From Alteromonas halophila (GTDB lineage Bacteria > Pseudomonadota > Gammaproteobacteria > Enterobacterales > Alteromonadaceae): 64,000 bases of DNA. How positions within the stretch are numbered: the first letter of the stretch is position 1; each line of letters opens with the position of its first letter. This document shows, piece by piece, positions 43,731 through 51,704 of this stretch. Where the stretch lies: contig NZ_BMXP01000002.1 of assembly GCF_014651815.1 (NCBI RefSeq), positions 572,689-636,688 of the forward strand, given 5' to 3'. The position numbers and the translations under genes are program-made. The notes under the pieces were generated by a model, which was given only the letters and a program-made list of their open reading frames with translations, searched no databases and was not told the DNA's origin.

Positions 43731-44677
43731 TGAAAAGACGTCAACGCGCCCCGGTTGAAATTTTTAATATCGCGTTTCTGGATATCATCTCCTGCGCCTT
43801 CGGGGCTGTGGTGATGCTGGTGTTGCTGGCTAAAAACGGCGATGAGGAGATGCAGCGCGGCCCAGGCAACTTAAGTACACTGATTGAGCAGGTACTTAAG
43901 GCACAACAGCATGTCGAAACCCTGAAAGGTGCACTGTTCGATAAGCAAAACGAACTGGCCGCAGCAAAGCGCGAAACGGCATCGGTGACAGCGCAGCAAC
44001 AGAACCTGGAGTCCTCTATCCCGCGTGCGCAGCAAACCCTGCAGCAGTTAACCGATAAAGCCGCGTCGCTGCGTCAGCAAATACGCAGTGCCACAGCCAT
44101 GCTTAATACCCCCAGCAGCACAGATACCCCCGATGATGATGTTGGCGGTATTCCCACTGATGCCGAGTACGTGGTGTTCGTGATTGATAATTCTGGCTCA
44201 ATGTCGGGTCGTGGCTGGGGTAATGTGATCAGTGTGGTGAATGACATACTTAAAAATCACCCTAAAATGAAAGGCTTCCAGATAATGGCAGCCGACGGCG
44301 GCTATATGTTTTCGAGCAAGGCCGGACAATGGCTAAGCGATCGCGCATCAATGCGCCAGACAGCTATGAGCGCGATGTCCGGTTTTAAAGGCGGCGCCAG
44401 CGAGCCGGAAAAGGGGATCATTCGGGCCGTGGATACCTATAAAAATACACCCGGAACGGTAAGTTTGTATGTGTTTGGTGATGATTACCGGCCTGCCAAT
44501 CTGGACAATATTGTCAAAGCCATTACCGATAAAAACCGCGGCGCGGACGGGAAGCCGGTGATCCGCATTCATGGTATTGGCTTTAGCCGCAGTAATGGCG
44601 ATGCGGAGCGCTTTGCTGCGTTTATGCAGGCCGTGGCAAAGCGCAACCGCGGCGCGTTTGTTGGCCTGGTTTTCTAA
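43730..44677 (+). CDS. VWA-domain protein with TolR/ExbD-like membrane anchor (second copy)
   Basis: This protein of about 315 residues is built like its upstream neighbour: basic start, membrane helix with PVEIFNIAFLDIISCAFGAVV (the FLDI aspartate at its mouth), coiled coil at about residues 45-125, then a VWA domain. The adhesion-site motif DNSGS lies near residue 152; the second motif is GGASEPE (Ser in place of Thr) and the third FGDDYRP. The two copies are clearly diverged, so a heterodimer in the channel is plausible. The open frame extends to GTG 43721, but ATG 43730 overlapping the previous stop is the natural start. It ends the operon; no terminator was seen. Confidence 0.8.
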   Translation: MKRRQRAPVEIFNIAFLDIISCAFGAVVMLVLLAKNGDEEMQRGPGNLSTLIEQVLKAQQHVETLKGALFDKQNELAAAKRETASVTAQQQNLESSIPRAQQTLQQLTDKAASLRQQIRSATAMLNTPSSTDTPDDDVGGIPTDAEYVVFVIDNSGSMSGRGWGNVISVVNDILKNHPKMKGFQIMAADGGYMFSSKAGQWLSDRASMRQTAMSAMSGFKGGASEPEKGIIRAVDTYKNTPGTVSLYVFGDDYRPANLDNIVKAITDKNRGADGKPVIRIHGIGFSRSNGDAERFAAFMQAVAKRNRGAFVGLVF

Positions 44678-44704
44678 TCATCATTCACCCGACAACAACC
44701 GAAC

Positions 44705-44790
44705 ATAAACCATCCACAAACGACCGGTCGATTTTGACAGTATCAACAGACAAACGCTGCCGGTGACGAAATAAACAGTCGTCTGTATGG
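44705..44790 (-). pseudogene. Relic of an EAL-domain gene
   Basis: The minus strand encodes QRLSVDTVKIDRSFVDGL in frame, the conserved EAL-domain helix/strand region, preceded by a decayed stretch (TDDCLFRHR in place of TGYSSLRYL). Bases 44711-44770 match 61452-61511 of the intact GGDEF/EAL gene at 54 of 60 positions, in the same orientation. Nothing of the rest of the gene remains recognisable nearby. Confidence 0.65.
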
Positions 44791-44907
44791 CATTCGCTGG
44801 GCATCAGGCAGTTCTGGCATCAGCTATGAAAATGCCCCTGCGGCTGCTTTTGCACGTACAGTTCATGGAATTAACCTTTCTTACATGCCCTCCATTTTGT
44901 TAAACCG

Positions 44908-44922
44908 ATAACCTAAGGTTAT
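44908..44922. promoter_or_regulatory. Putative LysR-type operator before the decarboxylase gene
   Basis: ATAACCTAAGGTTAT is a perfect inverted repeat apart from its central base. It lies 135 bases before ATG 45057. Closely related 15-mers lie at 48452-48466 and 56254-56268. It is assigned to the island's LysR regulator by inference; the T-N11-A spacing fits LysR-type sites. Confidence 0.65.
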
Positions 44923-45056
44923 ACCGCTGCAAAAGATCGCTATTACCGCTTGGTGAGTATCTGGCTTACCTTTAAATTTTTCTGATTGAGTCTGTAAACC
45001 GAACCAATCTAAACCGAAATTTTGGGGAAATCCTAATACCCCTAGGGAATCAAAAC

Positions 45057-46334
45057 ATGATCCGAAAGCAGGATATTGTTCAACAAGCGGTACAAAAAGA
45101 TATTCTGAATGGCGAGACCAGCGCGATTGGCATAATGGATTTTGATGCGCTAGAAAATACGATTATTGAACTCAATAAGGCGTTCCCAGAGCACTTTGTG
45201 CATACCTTTGCGGCAAAGGCCAATGCGCTGACCGCAGTCATGAAAAAACTGAACCAGACAGGTATTGGAGCCGAAGTCTCGAGTCCGGGCGAGTTGCTTA
45301 TCGCCAAAAGGGCTGGTTTTGAAAACCACAGCATCATTTTTGACTCACCCGCTAAAACGATGGCGGATTTGACAACCTGCATTAAAAATGACATCGCACT
45401 CAACATTGATAATTTACAGGAACTGGAAAGAGTAGACGTATTGCTGAAATCGTATCCGCATACGCAATCGTCGATTGGCTTTCGAATCAATCCACAAATT
45501 GGCAGTGGCGCAATTTCTTCAACCAGCACCGCCACGTCGACGTCCAAATTTGGTTATGCCCTGGCTGATAGCGGCAATCGCCAGCAATTGCTGGAGATCT
45601 ACGCTGAGCGCCCCTGGTTAACGAGCCTGCACACGCATTCGGGCTCTCAAGGGTGTGAATTAGAGCTGATGGCAAAAGGGATTGCTGAGATAGTCAATCT
45701 GGCAGAGATGATCAACGATAGAGTGGGCTTTCAGCAAATCAGACAGATTGATATTGGTGGCGGTCTACCCGTTAATTTTGCGAGCGAAGAGGTTACCCCA
45801 AGCTTCCAGCAGTACGCAGATGCCCTTAAAGAGGCCGTGCCTGCCCTGTTTTCGGGTAAGTACCAGGTTAAAACCGAATTTGGCCGTGCCATCGTCGCTA
45901 AAAACGGCTTTATTCTAACCAGAGTTGAGTACACTAAGTCCATGGGTGGCAGGCATATTGCGACCACACATGCTGGTGCCCAAATCATGACCCGTACCGT
46001 ATTTTTACCGGACTCATGGCCACTAAGAGTGACGGGATTTGACGCACAGGGGAATATGAGAACTGAGACTAACTCCGAGGTAGTCGATACTGATGTTGCC
46101 GGCCCTTGCTGTTTTTCGGGTGACTTAATTTGTAAAAACAAAGCCTTGCCAAAACTCGAAGCAAACGATTATGTTCTGGTACACGATACAGGTGGCTACT
46201 ATTTCAGTAATCATTTTGATTATAACAGCTTACCACGAGTCCCTGTTTACGCTGTCAGCGGCAATAGTCATGGCATGAGCATTGATCTTATCCGCAAAGC
46301 TGATTCACTCGAAGATGTTTTGTCCCGTATGTAA
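45057..46334 (+). CDS. Fold-type III PLP-dependent decarboxylase (diaminopimelate decarboxylase-like)
   Basis: This 425-residue enzyme has the alanine-racemase-like TIM barrel of LysA-type decarboxylases. The PLP lysine lies in FAAKANAL (about residue 54), the phosphate-binding glycines in IDIGGGLPVNF, the barrel histidine in HTHSGSQG, and the late active-site segment in GPCCFSGDLI and HDTGGYYFSN. The region after RINPQIGSGAI is rich in Ser/Thr and differs from classical LysA, so the substrate may be diaminopimelate, another D-configured carbon, or a related amino acid. It is first in the island, after a LysR-type palindrome. The nearby regulator belongs to the LysR/OccR branch, whose E. coli namesake controls lysA. 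Confidence 0.8.
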   Translation: MIRKQDIVQQAVQKDILNGETSAIGIMDFDALENTIIELNKAFPEHFVHTFAAKANALTAVMKKLNQTGIGAEVSSPGELLIAKRAGFENHSIIFDSPAKTMADLTTCIKNDIALNIDNLQELERVDVLLKSYPHTQSSIGFRINPQIGSGAISSTSTATSTSKFGYALADSGNRQQLLEIYAERPWLTSLHTHSGSQGCELELMAKGIAEIVNLAEMINDRVGFQQIRQIDIGGGLPVNFASEEVTPSFQQYADALKEAVPALFSGKYQVKTEFGRAIVAKNGFILTRVEYTKSMGGRHIATTHAGAQIMTRTVFLPDSWPLRVTGFDAQGNMRTETNSEVVDTDVAGPCCFSGDLICKNKALPKLEANDYVLVHDTGGYYFSNHFDYNSLPRVPVYAVSGNSHGMSIDLIRKADSLEDVLSRM

Positions 46335-46358
46335 AAAACTCAAAAGTAGTACAATAAA

Positions 46359-48125
46359 GTGAAAAAACTAATAGTAAAAACCGCTGCCAAAATACTGAGA
46401 AAGGCGTCTGTCAGTCTTGGTCTAATGGCGTTAGCGCTGACGGTAAATGCGCAAAATCACGTTGACGAAAGTGAAGCCATCATTCGTTACGACTCAATTC
46501 ACCACCCTGTTATTGGTACGAAAGGCATGGTGTCGAGCCAGCGTAAACTGGCAAGCCAGATAGGTGCTGAAATCCTCTCTCGTGGTGGTAATGCTGTCGA
46601 TGCAGCGGTGGCAACAGGTATCGCTTTGGCCGTTATACTGCCCCGAGCGGGTAACCTTGGTGGCGGCGGTTTTATGCTGGTTCATATCGCCGAGCAAAAC
46701 AAAACAGTTGCGATTGATTACCGCGAGATGGCCCCTAAAGCCGCCCACCGGGATATGTTTCTGGATGAACAAGGCAACGTCGACAACAAACTCGCCCGAT
46801 TTAGTCATCAATCTTCTGGTGTACCGGGCACGGTTGCTGGCTTATCCCATGCACTTGAGAAATACGGCACCATGAGTTGGGCAAGTATAGTCGAACCTTC
46901 GATTCGTTTAGCACAGGACGGCATTGTTGTGTCATACGACCTGGCGGAAAACCTCAAGAGCCGTCACAAATGGCTAACAGCCAATGACGCAACCGCAAAG
47001 GCGTATTACAAAGCGAATAAAGTCCCTTATGAAGCAGGTGAAATACTGGTTCAGCCTGATCTGGCGAATACGTTAAAACTATTAGCGAAAGAGGGACCCA
47101 AGGCCTTTTACCAAGGTGCTATTGCTCGCAAAATAGCAAAAGAGATGAAAAAGAACGGAGGCCTGATCACCTTAGAGGATATGGCCAGTTACAAAGTTGC
47201 TCAGAGAGAAGTCGTGCGTACCAACTACCGTGGCTTTGACGTTGCCTCCATGCCTCCGTCCAGTTCCGGTGGTATTCACGTAGTGCAAATGCTGAATATT
47301 CTCGAGCAATATCCCGTTGCCGAAATGGGGGCGGGCAGCGCTAAAAACGTTCATTTACTAAGTGAAGTGATGAAACTGGCGTATGCGGATAGAAGCGAGT
47401 ACTTAGGCGATTCCGATCATTTTGACGTTCCAATTAAAGGCTTAACCAGTAAGTCCTACGCAAGAGAGCTTGCGTCGAACATTTCTATGAAACGCGCACG
47501 CGCATCAAAAACTATCAAGCCTGGCAGCCCTCCACGCTTTGAGAGCCCGGACACAACCCATTTTTCCGTGATGGATAAATTCGGTAACGCGGTCTCAAAT
47601 ACTTACACGCTCAATTTCTCTTATGGTTCAGGTATCGTTATCCCGGGTACGGGGATGTTGATGAATAACGAAATGGATGACTTTTCTTCAAAGCCCGGTG
47701 TACCGAATGGATTTGGATTAATCGGCGGCGAAGCTAACTCGATTCAACCGACAAAACGGCCACTAAGTTCAATGACCCCGACGATGATCTTCAAAGACGG
47801 TAAACCTTTCGTGGTCGTAGGCAGCCCGGGGGGCAGTCGAATCATTACAACTGTTCTGCAAGTACTCATTAATGTAATGGACCATAAGATGAATATCGCC
47901 GATGCTATCCACGCACCGCGTGTTCACCACCAATGGTTACCGGACAGGTTAGAGTTAGAGCCGGGATTCAGCCCTGATACGATTGAAATTCTAACGCTGC
48001 TTGGTCAGAACGTGGAGCAAGCTAAAAGCATGGGCAGTGTGCAGTCGGTTATGTATAAGGACGGCTACTTTTTTGGCGCCTCGGATCCGCGTCGTCCGGA
48101 TGCCGGTACCGTTGCTGCACAATAA
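46359..48125 (+). CDS. ggt: Gamma-glutamyltransferase (first copy), exported
   Basis: This 588-residue N-terminal-nucleophile hydrolase starts at GTG 46359 with a signal peptide (ASVSLGLMALALTVNAQ). GGT precursors self-cleave before a threonine; here that is Thr in DTTHFSVMD, about two thirds along. LPRAGNLGGGGFML near residue 100, PPSSSGGIH, and the small-subunit GSPGGSRIITT that binds the glutamyl group are all intact. GGT transfers or hydrolyses gamma-glutamyl groups of glutathione and other peptides in the periplasm. A second, similar gene lies at 51705. It is 24 bases after the decarboxylase gene and probably co-transcribed. Confidence 0.93.
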   Translation: MKKLIVKTAAKILRKASVSLGLMALALTVNAQNHVDESEAIIRYDSIHHPVIGTKGMVSSQRKLASQIGAEILSRGGNAVDAAVATGIALAVILPRAGNLGGGGFMLVHIAEQNKTVAIDYREMAPKAAHRDMFLDEQGNVDNKLARFSHQSSGVPGTVAGLSHALEKYGTMSWASIVEPSIRLAQDGIVVSYDLAENLKSRHKWLTANDATAKAYYKANKVPYEAGEILVQPDLANTLKLLAKEGPKAFYQGAIARKIAKEMKKNGGLITLEDMASYKVAQREVVRTNYRGFDVASMPPSSSGGIHVVQMLNILEQYPVAEMGAGSAKNVHLLSEVMKLAYADRSEYLGDSDHFDVPIKGLTSKSYARELASNISMKRARASKTIKPGSPPRFESPDTTHFSVMDKFGNAVSNTYTLNFSYGSGIVIPGTGMLMNNEMDDFSSKPGVPNGFGLIGGEANSIQPTKRPLSSMTPTMIFKDGKPFVVVGSPGGSRIITTVLQVLINVMDHKMNIADAIHAPRVHHQWLPDRLELEPGFSPDTIEILTLLGQNVEQAKSMGSVQSVMYKDGYFFGASDPRRPDAGTVAAQ

Positions 48126-48582
48126 CAACACAGCAAAGATAAAGGGCCGCACGTCAAGCTGAACCCATTTCATATTTTGTTTAAAGATGTCGCGTCATTA
48201 AGCCAGCGTGAAAGGGAATTCACTGCTGCTAACATTCAAATCACCAGGCCCTAATCAGTGCTCCTCAGTTACCTCCTTTTGAAACGGTCTGTTTGTGCTG
48301 TCCAATTTTTGATTCTGCGCTTGTGCAATTTAGCACGTTGTCGACAAGCTTCGATGAGACTTTTTTAGTGGAAAATATTGGCCCTCAACTCTGATATATT
48401 CTTTATTTGCCATTTTCTTGCTGGACTACAAGCGACGCGGTTATTGGGTGTATAGCCACAGGTTATACCTTTGGAAAGCAAACTTATTGGTAACTCTAAA
48501 TTCAACGTTCTAGTTTAGATTGGAACAGAATAACAAGAACGATTTGGCCGTAACAACGAGTAAAAATAGTCCGGAGAGCAAC
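48126..48582. promoter_or_regulatory. Control region of the TonB receptor gene
   Basis: This interval of about 457 bases has no gene. It includes the second LysR-type palindrome (48452-48466), a ribosome site GGAG before ATG 48583, and an AT-rich stretch at 48360-48420 that could hold promoter elements. No terminator for the upstream ggt gene was recognised. Confidence 0.45.
48452..48466. promoter_or_regulatory. Putative LysR-type operator before the TonB receptor gene
   Basis: ATAGCCACAGGTTAT matches the palindrome at 44908-44922 at 12 of 15 positions, and both are followed by ACC. It lies 117 bases before the receptor ATG. Confidence 0.55.
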
Positions 48583-51500
48583 ATGTTTAAGCTTAAGAAA
48601 GTATCAGCATCGATAATGATGGCCGCAACAGGCTGCGTTGCAATGAGTTCTAATGCCAGTGCCCAGGAACAACCAAAAGAAAAAGACATTGAACGCATTG
48701 CGGTTGTCGGTTCAAACATCAGAGGCAGCGAAATGACCTCCACGCTGCCTGTAACCAGTCTTAATGCTGAAGACATTGAAACAACAGGCGCCTTAGATGG
48801 TGACGAGTTGTTGCGCTCTATCCCACAAATCGGTGCGGTAGGGTTTACCAATACCCGTGGTGGTAACACCGGAACGAACGCGGCTCGTGGCGACGTTGGT
48901 TCAGTCAACTTAAGAAGCATCGGTGAGGGTAACACGCTTGTTTTGTTGAATGGTCGCCGTATGGTCAACCATCCGATTACCCAAACGAAATTTGGCGTAC
49001 CGGTCACTTCCGTCAACTCAAATACGCTGCCGGTTTCTGGTTTAAGGCGGGTTGAAGTACTTCGTGATGGCGCGGGCGCACTCTATGGCGCAGATGCGGT
49101 TGCCGGTGTCGTTAACTATGTGACCAAAGACGATTACGAGGGGGGGGATTTCAATATCAGATACGGCGCTGAACAAGGCACAGATCGTAGCGACTTCACC
49201 TTATCGAGTAACTACGGTTTCGAATTTAACGATGGTGCGAGCTTCTTCATGGTCAGCGCAAACTACACAAAAAGACAAGGTGTGATGGCGTCTGAATACG
49301 ATTTTTCCAGTAACCAGGACTTGCGTTCACGGGCACCGGAAGAATTTGCCGACAATACCGGGTTTGACAACCGCTCCAGTTTAGAGCCCTGGGCCGATGT
49401 TCACTTTATTGGTTTGTCCAGCTCAATCGATGATTACATTATTCGTCCGACTAACTATATCAATAACGCGGGAGAACAGGTCGACGGTAGTAGTTGTGGC
49501 GGTGGTGCCATTGCCGACGGTGCCGGTATTATGGATGATATTTGTATCGATGCCGCGGGCAGCCATGATCGTGCACTTCGTCCAAATCGCAACGAAGAAA
49601 GGACACTGATTCCCGATGTTGATCGCGTCAACATTTACACTAATTTCACTCACGAAATTAACGACGACATAGAGTTTTATAACGAGTCGACCTATTACCA
49701 GGCTAAAGCCAATCGTCAGTGGGAACAGTCGGCAATTCTGAGTAACGGTACGTTCGATGTACCGGCACATAGCTACTGGAACCCGTTTGGTCCAGTTACT
49801 TTTGCCGACGGACGTACTAACCCAAACCGTCTTCCCGGTTTAGACCCTGATGTGGTTCCGGTAGAGGGGTTAGCATACAACCTGCGTATTCGCCCCACCG
49901 ATGTTGGTCCACGTCAGGTTGAAGTAGAAAGCACCAGCTTCCGCTTTTTAAATGGTTTCCGTGGCTACTACAACGACTGGGATTGGGACTCTGCAATTTT
50001 ATACAGCGAGGCGCAAACTGACGACAACATGAGCAACCGCATTAGTTCACCGCTATTATTAGCGCAGCTAAGCTTAGACACGCCAGATGCTTACAATCCG
50101 TTTACGGGTGTTGATCCAGCGAATCCATCGAGCATCAATGATTTAACACCAAACCCACAGTCCAGCATTACCCCGTTTTTGACAACCGCGCAAAGAAGTG
50201 CAAAAACCAGTTTAACGTTAGTCGATTTTAAAGCCTCTAATCCGTTCGTCTACACGCTGCCAGCTGGTGACGTTGGCTTTGCATTCGGTGTCGAGTGGCG
50301 CCGAGAAGAGTTAGAAGAAGATAACAGCGATATTTTTGATGGCACCGACCCCTTTGTAGAAGGTAATGCTGACCCTGTTAATCTGAGTAGCCTGCAAGGG
50401 AGTAGTGTTCGTTTGGATGTAGATGGCGATCGCGACGTGTTTTCTGCGTACGGTGAGCTTGCTATTCCGGTTTTGGCGGATTTACCAGGCGCACATAGTC
50501 TGGATGTTCAGTTAGCCGTTCGCTACGAAAACTTCAGTGATATTGGCGACATTACCCGCCCTAAAATGGCCGTTTCCTGGTTCCCCATTGAAGCGCTTCA
50601 ATTCAGAGCGGCGGCTTCAAAAGGCTTCCGGGCACCAAACTTAATTCAACTCAACTCACCTGGCGCTACATTAACGACCAGCGTAGATGACTTTGCTGAG
50701 AACGCTTTAGATGAGAACGGCAATGTTGTAGTGAACTCAACCACGTTGTCAGATGGCGGTCCGGGTAACGGCAACTACAACTTGTCGACCTCTGGTAACA
50801 AAGACTTACGTCCTGAGAAAAGTGACAATATAAGCATAGGTTTTACAGTACAGCCACTCGACGGCTTAACCGTGACTTACGATTGGTGGGAGGTTGAAAC
50901 AATTGATTCTGTTGGTGTTTTGTCTGATGAAAACATATCACGACTGGACTTGATCGCGCGTGCCAATGGCTCATCCAATCCAGATGTGATCCGTGGCGAA
51001 ATTGATCAGGACAACCCGCTGGGCGAAATTGTGCTTATTAATCGTCGGTATGAGAACTTAAACACCAGAACGATCTCTGGTTATGACGTTAGCGTGAACT
51101 ATGGGTTTGACACTGGCATTGGTCAGTTTGATATCCGGCTTAATGGCGCCAGAACGCTAAAATTTAATCAGGTTGCTGGCGGTGATGCGTTGACGATAGT
51201 AAATGCCGGTGCACCAGAGGACGTACTAGGTTCAGATGTCGGCGACATTGTGGGAACAGCAAGTATTCCAGAGCTGCAAGCTACAGCAATGCTTTCGTGG
51301 GAATCAAACGACGGCTTATGGCGCTCTGGCTTATTCCTCAGATATGTGGGCGATGTACAGGAAACCAGCGTGAGTATCACTGAAGGCAGCGAAACCCGCT
51401 TTTACGAGGTGCCGTCGCAAACGCGAGCAAATGTTCACTTAACGAAACGTAATTTCATGGATTATGAAAACCTGAACCTGACCTTCGGTGTGAACAATGT

Positions 51501-51606
51501 AACGGATGAAGAACCGCCATTGGCAGACACCACATTCGGCTACGATGGACAACTTCACTCCAGCCGCGGTCGGTACTTCTACACATCGGTTAACTACAGC
51601 TTCTGA
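48583..51606 (+). CDS. TonB-dependent outer-membrane receptor
   Basis: This receptor has about 1007 residues. A signal peptide (MFKLKKVSASIMMAATG to ASAQ) is followed by a plug domain (IERIAVVGSNIRGSEM, SIPQIGAVGF, VNLRSIGEGNTLVLLNGRRM, LRDGAGALYGADAVAGVVNYV) and a 22-strand barrel. The protein ends in the aromatic residue of FYTSVNYSF. The open frame extends to TTG 48520, but ATG 48583 has GGAG and begins the signal peptide. The N-terminus lacks a FecA-type signalling domain. Context suggests import of gamma-glutamyl or D-amino-acid peptides. Closest family members are the VGSNIRG-type receptors abundant in Alteromonadales. Confidence 0.92.
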   Translation: MFKLKKVSASIMMAATGCVAMSSNASAQEQPKEKDIERIAVVGSNIRGSEMTSTLPVTSLNAEDIETTGALDGDELLRSIPQIGAVGFTNTRGGNTGTNAARGDVGSVNLRSIGEGNTLVLLNGRRMVNHPITQTKFGVPVTSVNSNTLPVSGLRRVEVLRDGAGALYGADAVAGVVNYVTKDDYEGGDFNIRYGAEQGTDRSDFTLSSNYGFEFNDGASFFMVSANYTKRQGVMASEYDFSSNQDLRSRAPEEFADNTGFDNRSSLEPWADVHFIGLSSSIDDYIIRPTNYINNAGEQVDGSSCGGGAIADGAGIMDDICIDAAGSHDRALRPNRNEERTLIPDVDRVNIYTNFTHEINDDIEFYNESTYYQAKANRQWEQSAILSNGTFDVPAHSYWNPFGPVTFADGRTNPNRLPGLDPDVVPVEGLAYNLRIRPTDVGPRQVEVESTSFRFLNGFRGYYNDWDWDSAILYSEAQTDDNMSNRISSPLLLAQLSLDTPDAYNPFTGVDPANPSSINDLTPNPQSSITPFLTTAQRSAKTSLTLVDFKASNPFVYTLPAGDVGFAFGVEWRREELEEDNSDIFDGTDPFVEGNADPVNLSSLQGSSVRLDVDGDRDVFSAYGELAIPVLADLPGAHSLDVQLAVRYENFSDIGDITRPKMAVSWFPIEALQFRAAASKGFRAPNLIQLNSPGATLTTSVDDFAENALDENGNVVVNSTTLSDGGPGNGNYNLSTSGNKDLRPEKSDNISIGFTVQPLDGLTVTYDWWEVETIDSVGVLSDENISRLDLIARANGSSNPDVIRGEIDQDNPLGEIVLINRRYENLNTRTISGYDVSVNYGFDTGIGQFDIRLNGARTLKFNQVAGGDALTIVNAGAPEDVLGSDVGDIVGTASIPELQATAMLSWESNDGLWRSGLFLRYVGDVQETSVSITEGSETRFYEVPSQTRANVHLTKRNFMDYENLNLTFGVNNVTDEEPPLADTTFGYDGQLHSSRGRYFYTSVNYSF

Positions 51607-51628
51607 TAGTCAGCCTGGATAATTAGTC

Positions 51629-51652
51629 GTTACCCGCAATTTAGCGGGTAAC
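51629..51652 (+). terminator. Hairpin after the TonB receptor gene
   Basis: GTTACCCGC and GCGGGTAAC form a perfect 9-bp stem around AATTTA, 22 bases after the receptor stop. It is followed by the stronger terminator at 51659-51690. Confidence 0.5.
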
Positions 51653-51658
51653 AACACT

Positions 51659-51690
51659 AAAGGCCTGATGTTAACCACATCGGCCTTTTT
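51659..51690 (+). terminator. Rho-independent terminator between the TonB receptor gene and the second ggt
   Basis: AAAGGCC-T-GATGT and ACATC-GGCCTTT form a 12-bp stem with one bulged T around TAACC, followed by a run of T. It ends only 14 bases before ATG 51705 of the second ggt gene, leaving no room for a separate promoter. Confidence 0.75.
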
Positions 51691-51704
51691 CATTGGGAGT
51701 GAAT

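Larger units (their letters stand above)
44678..45056. other. Junction between the VWA operon and the AT-rich island
   Basis: This 379-base interval has no intact gene. It contains a relic of an EAL-domain gene (44705-44790), a LysR-type palindrome (44908-44922), and just before the decarboxylase gene AGGGAA as ribosome site. No terminator for the VWA operon was found. The left junction of the island should be here. Confidence 0.5.

Noticed and set aside
36391..44677. Assigning the VWA operon to Zorya defence or type IX secretion
   Set aside because: There is a MotA-like channel and an FGE-like protein, but no ZorC/ZorD-type proteins, no helicase, and no recognisable GldM, GldN, SprA or sorting-domain cargo.
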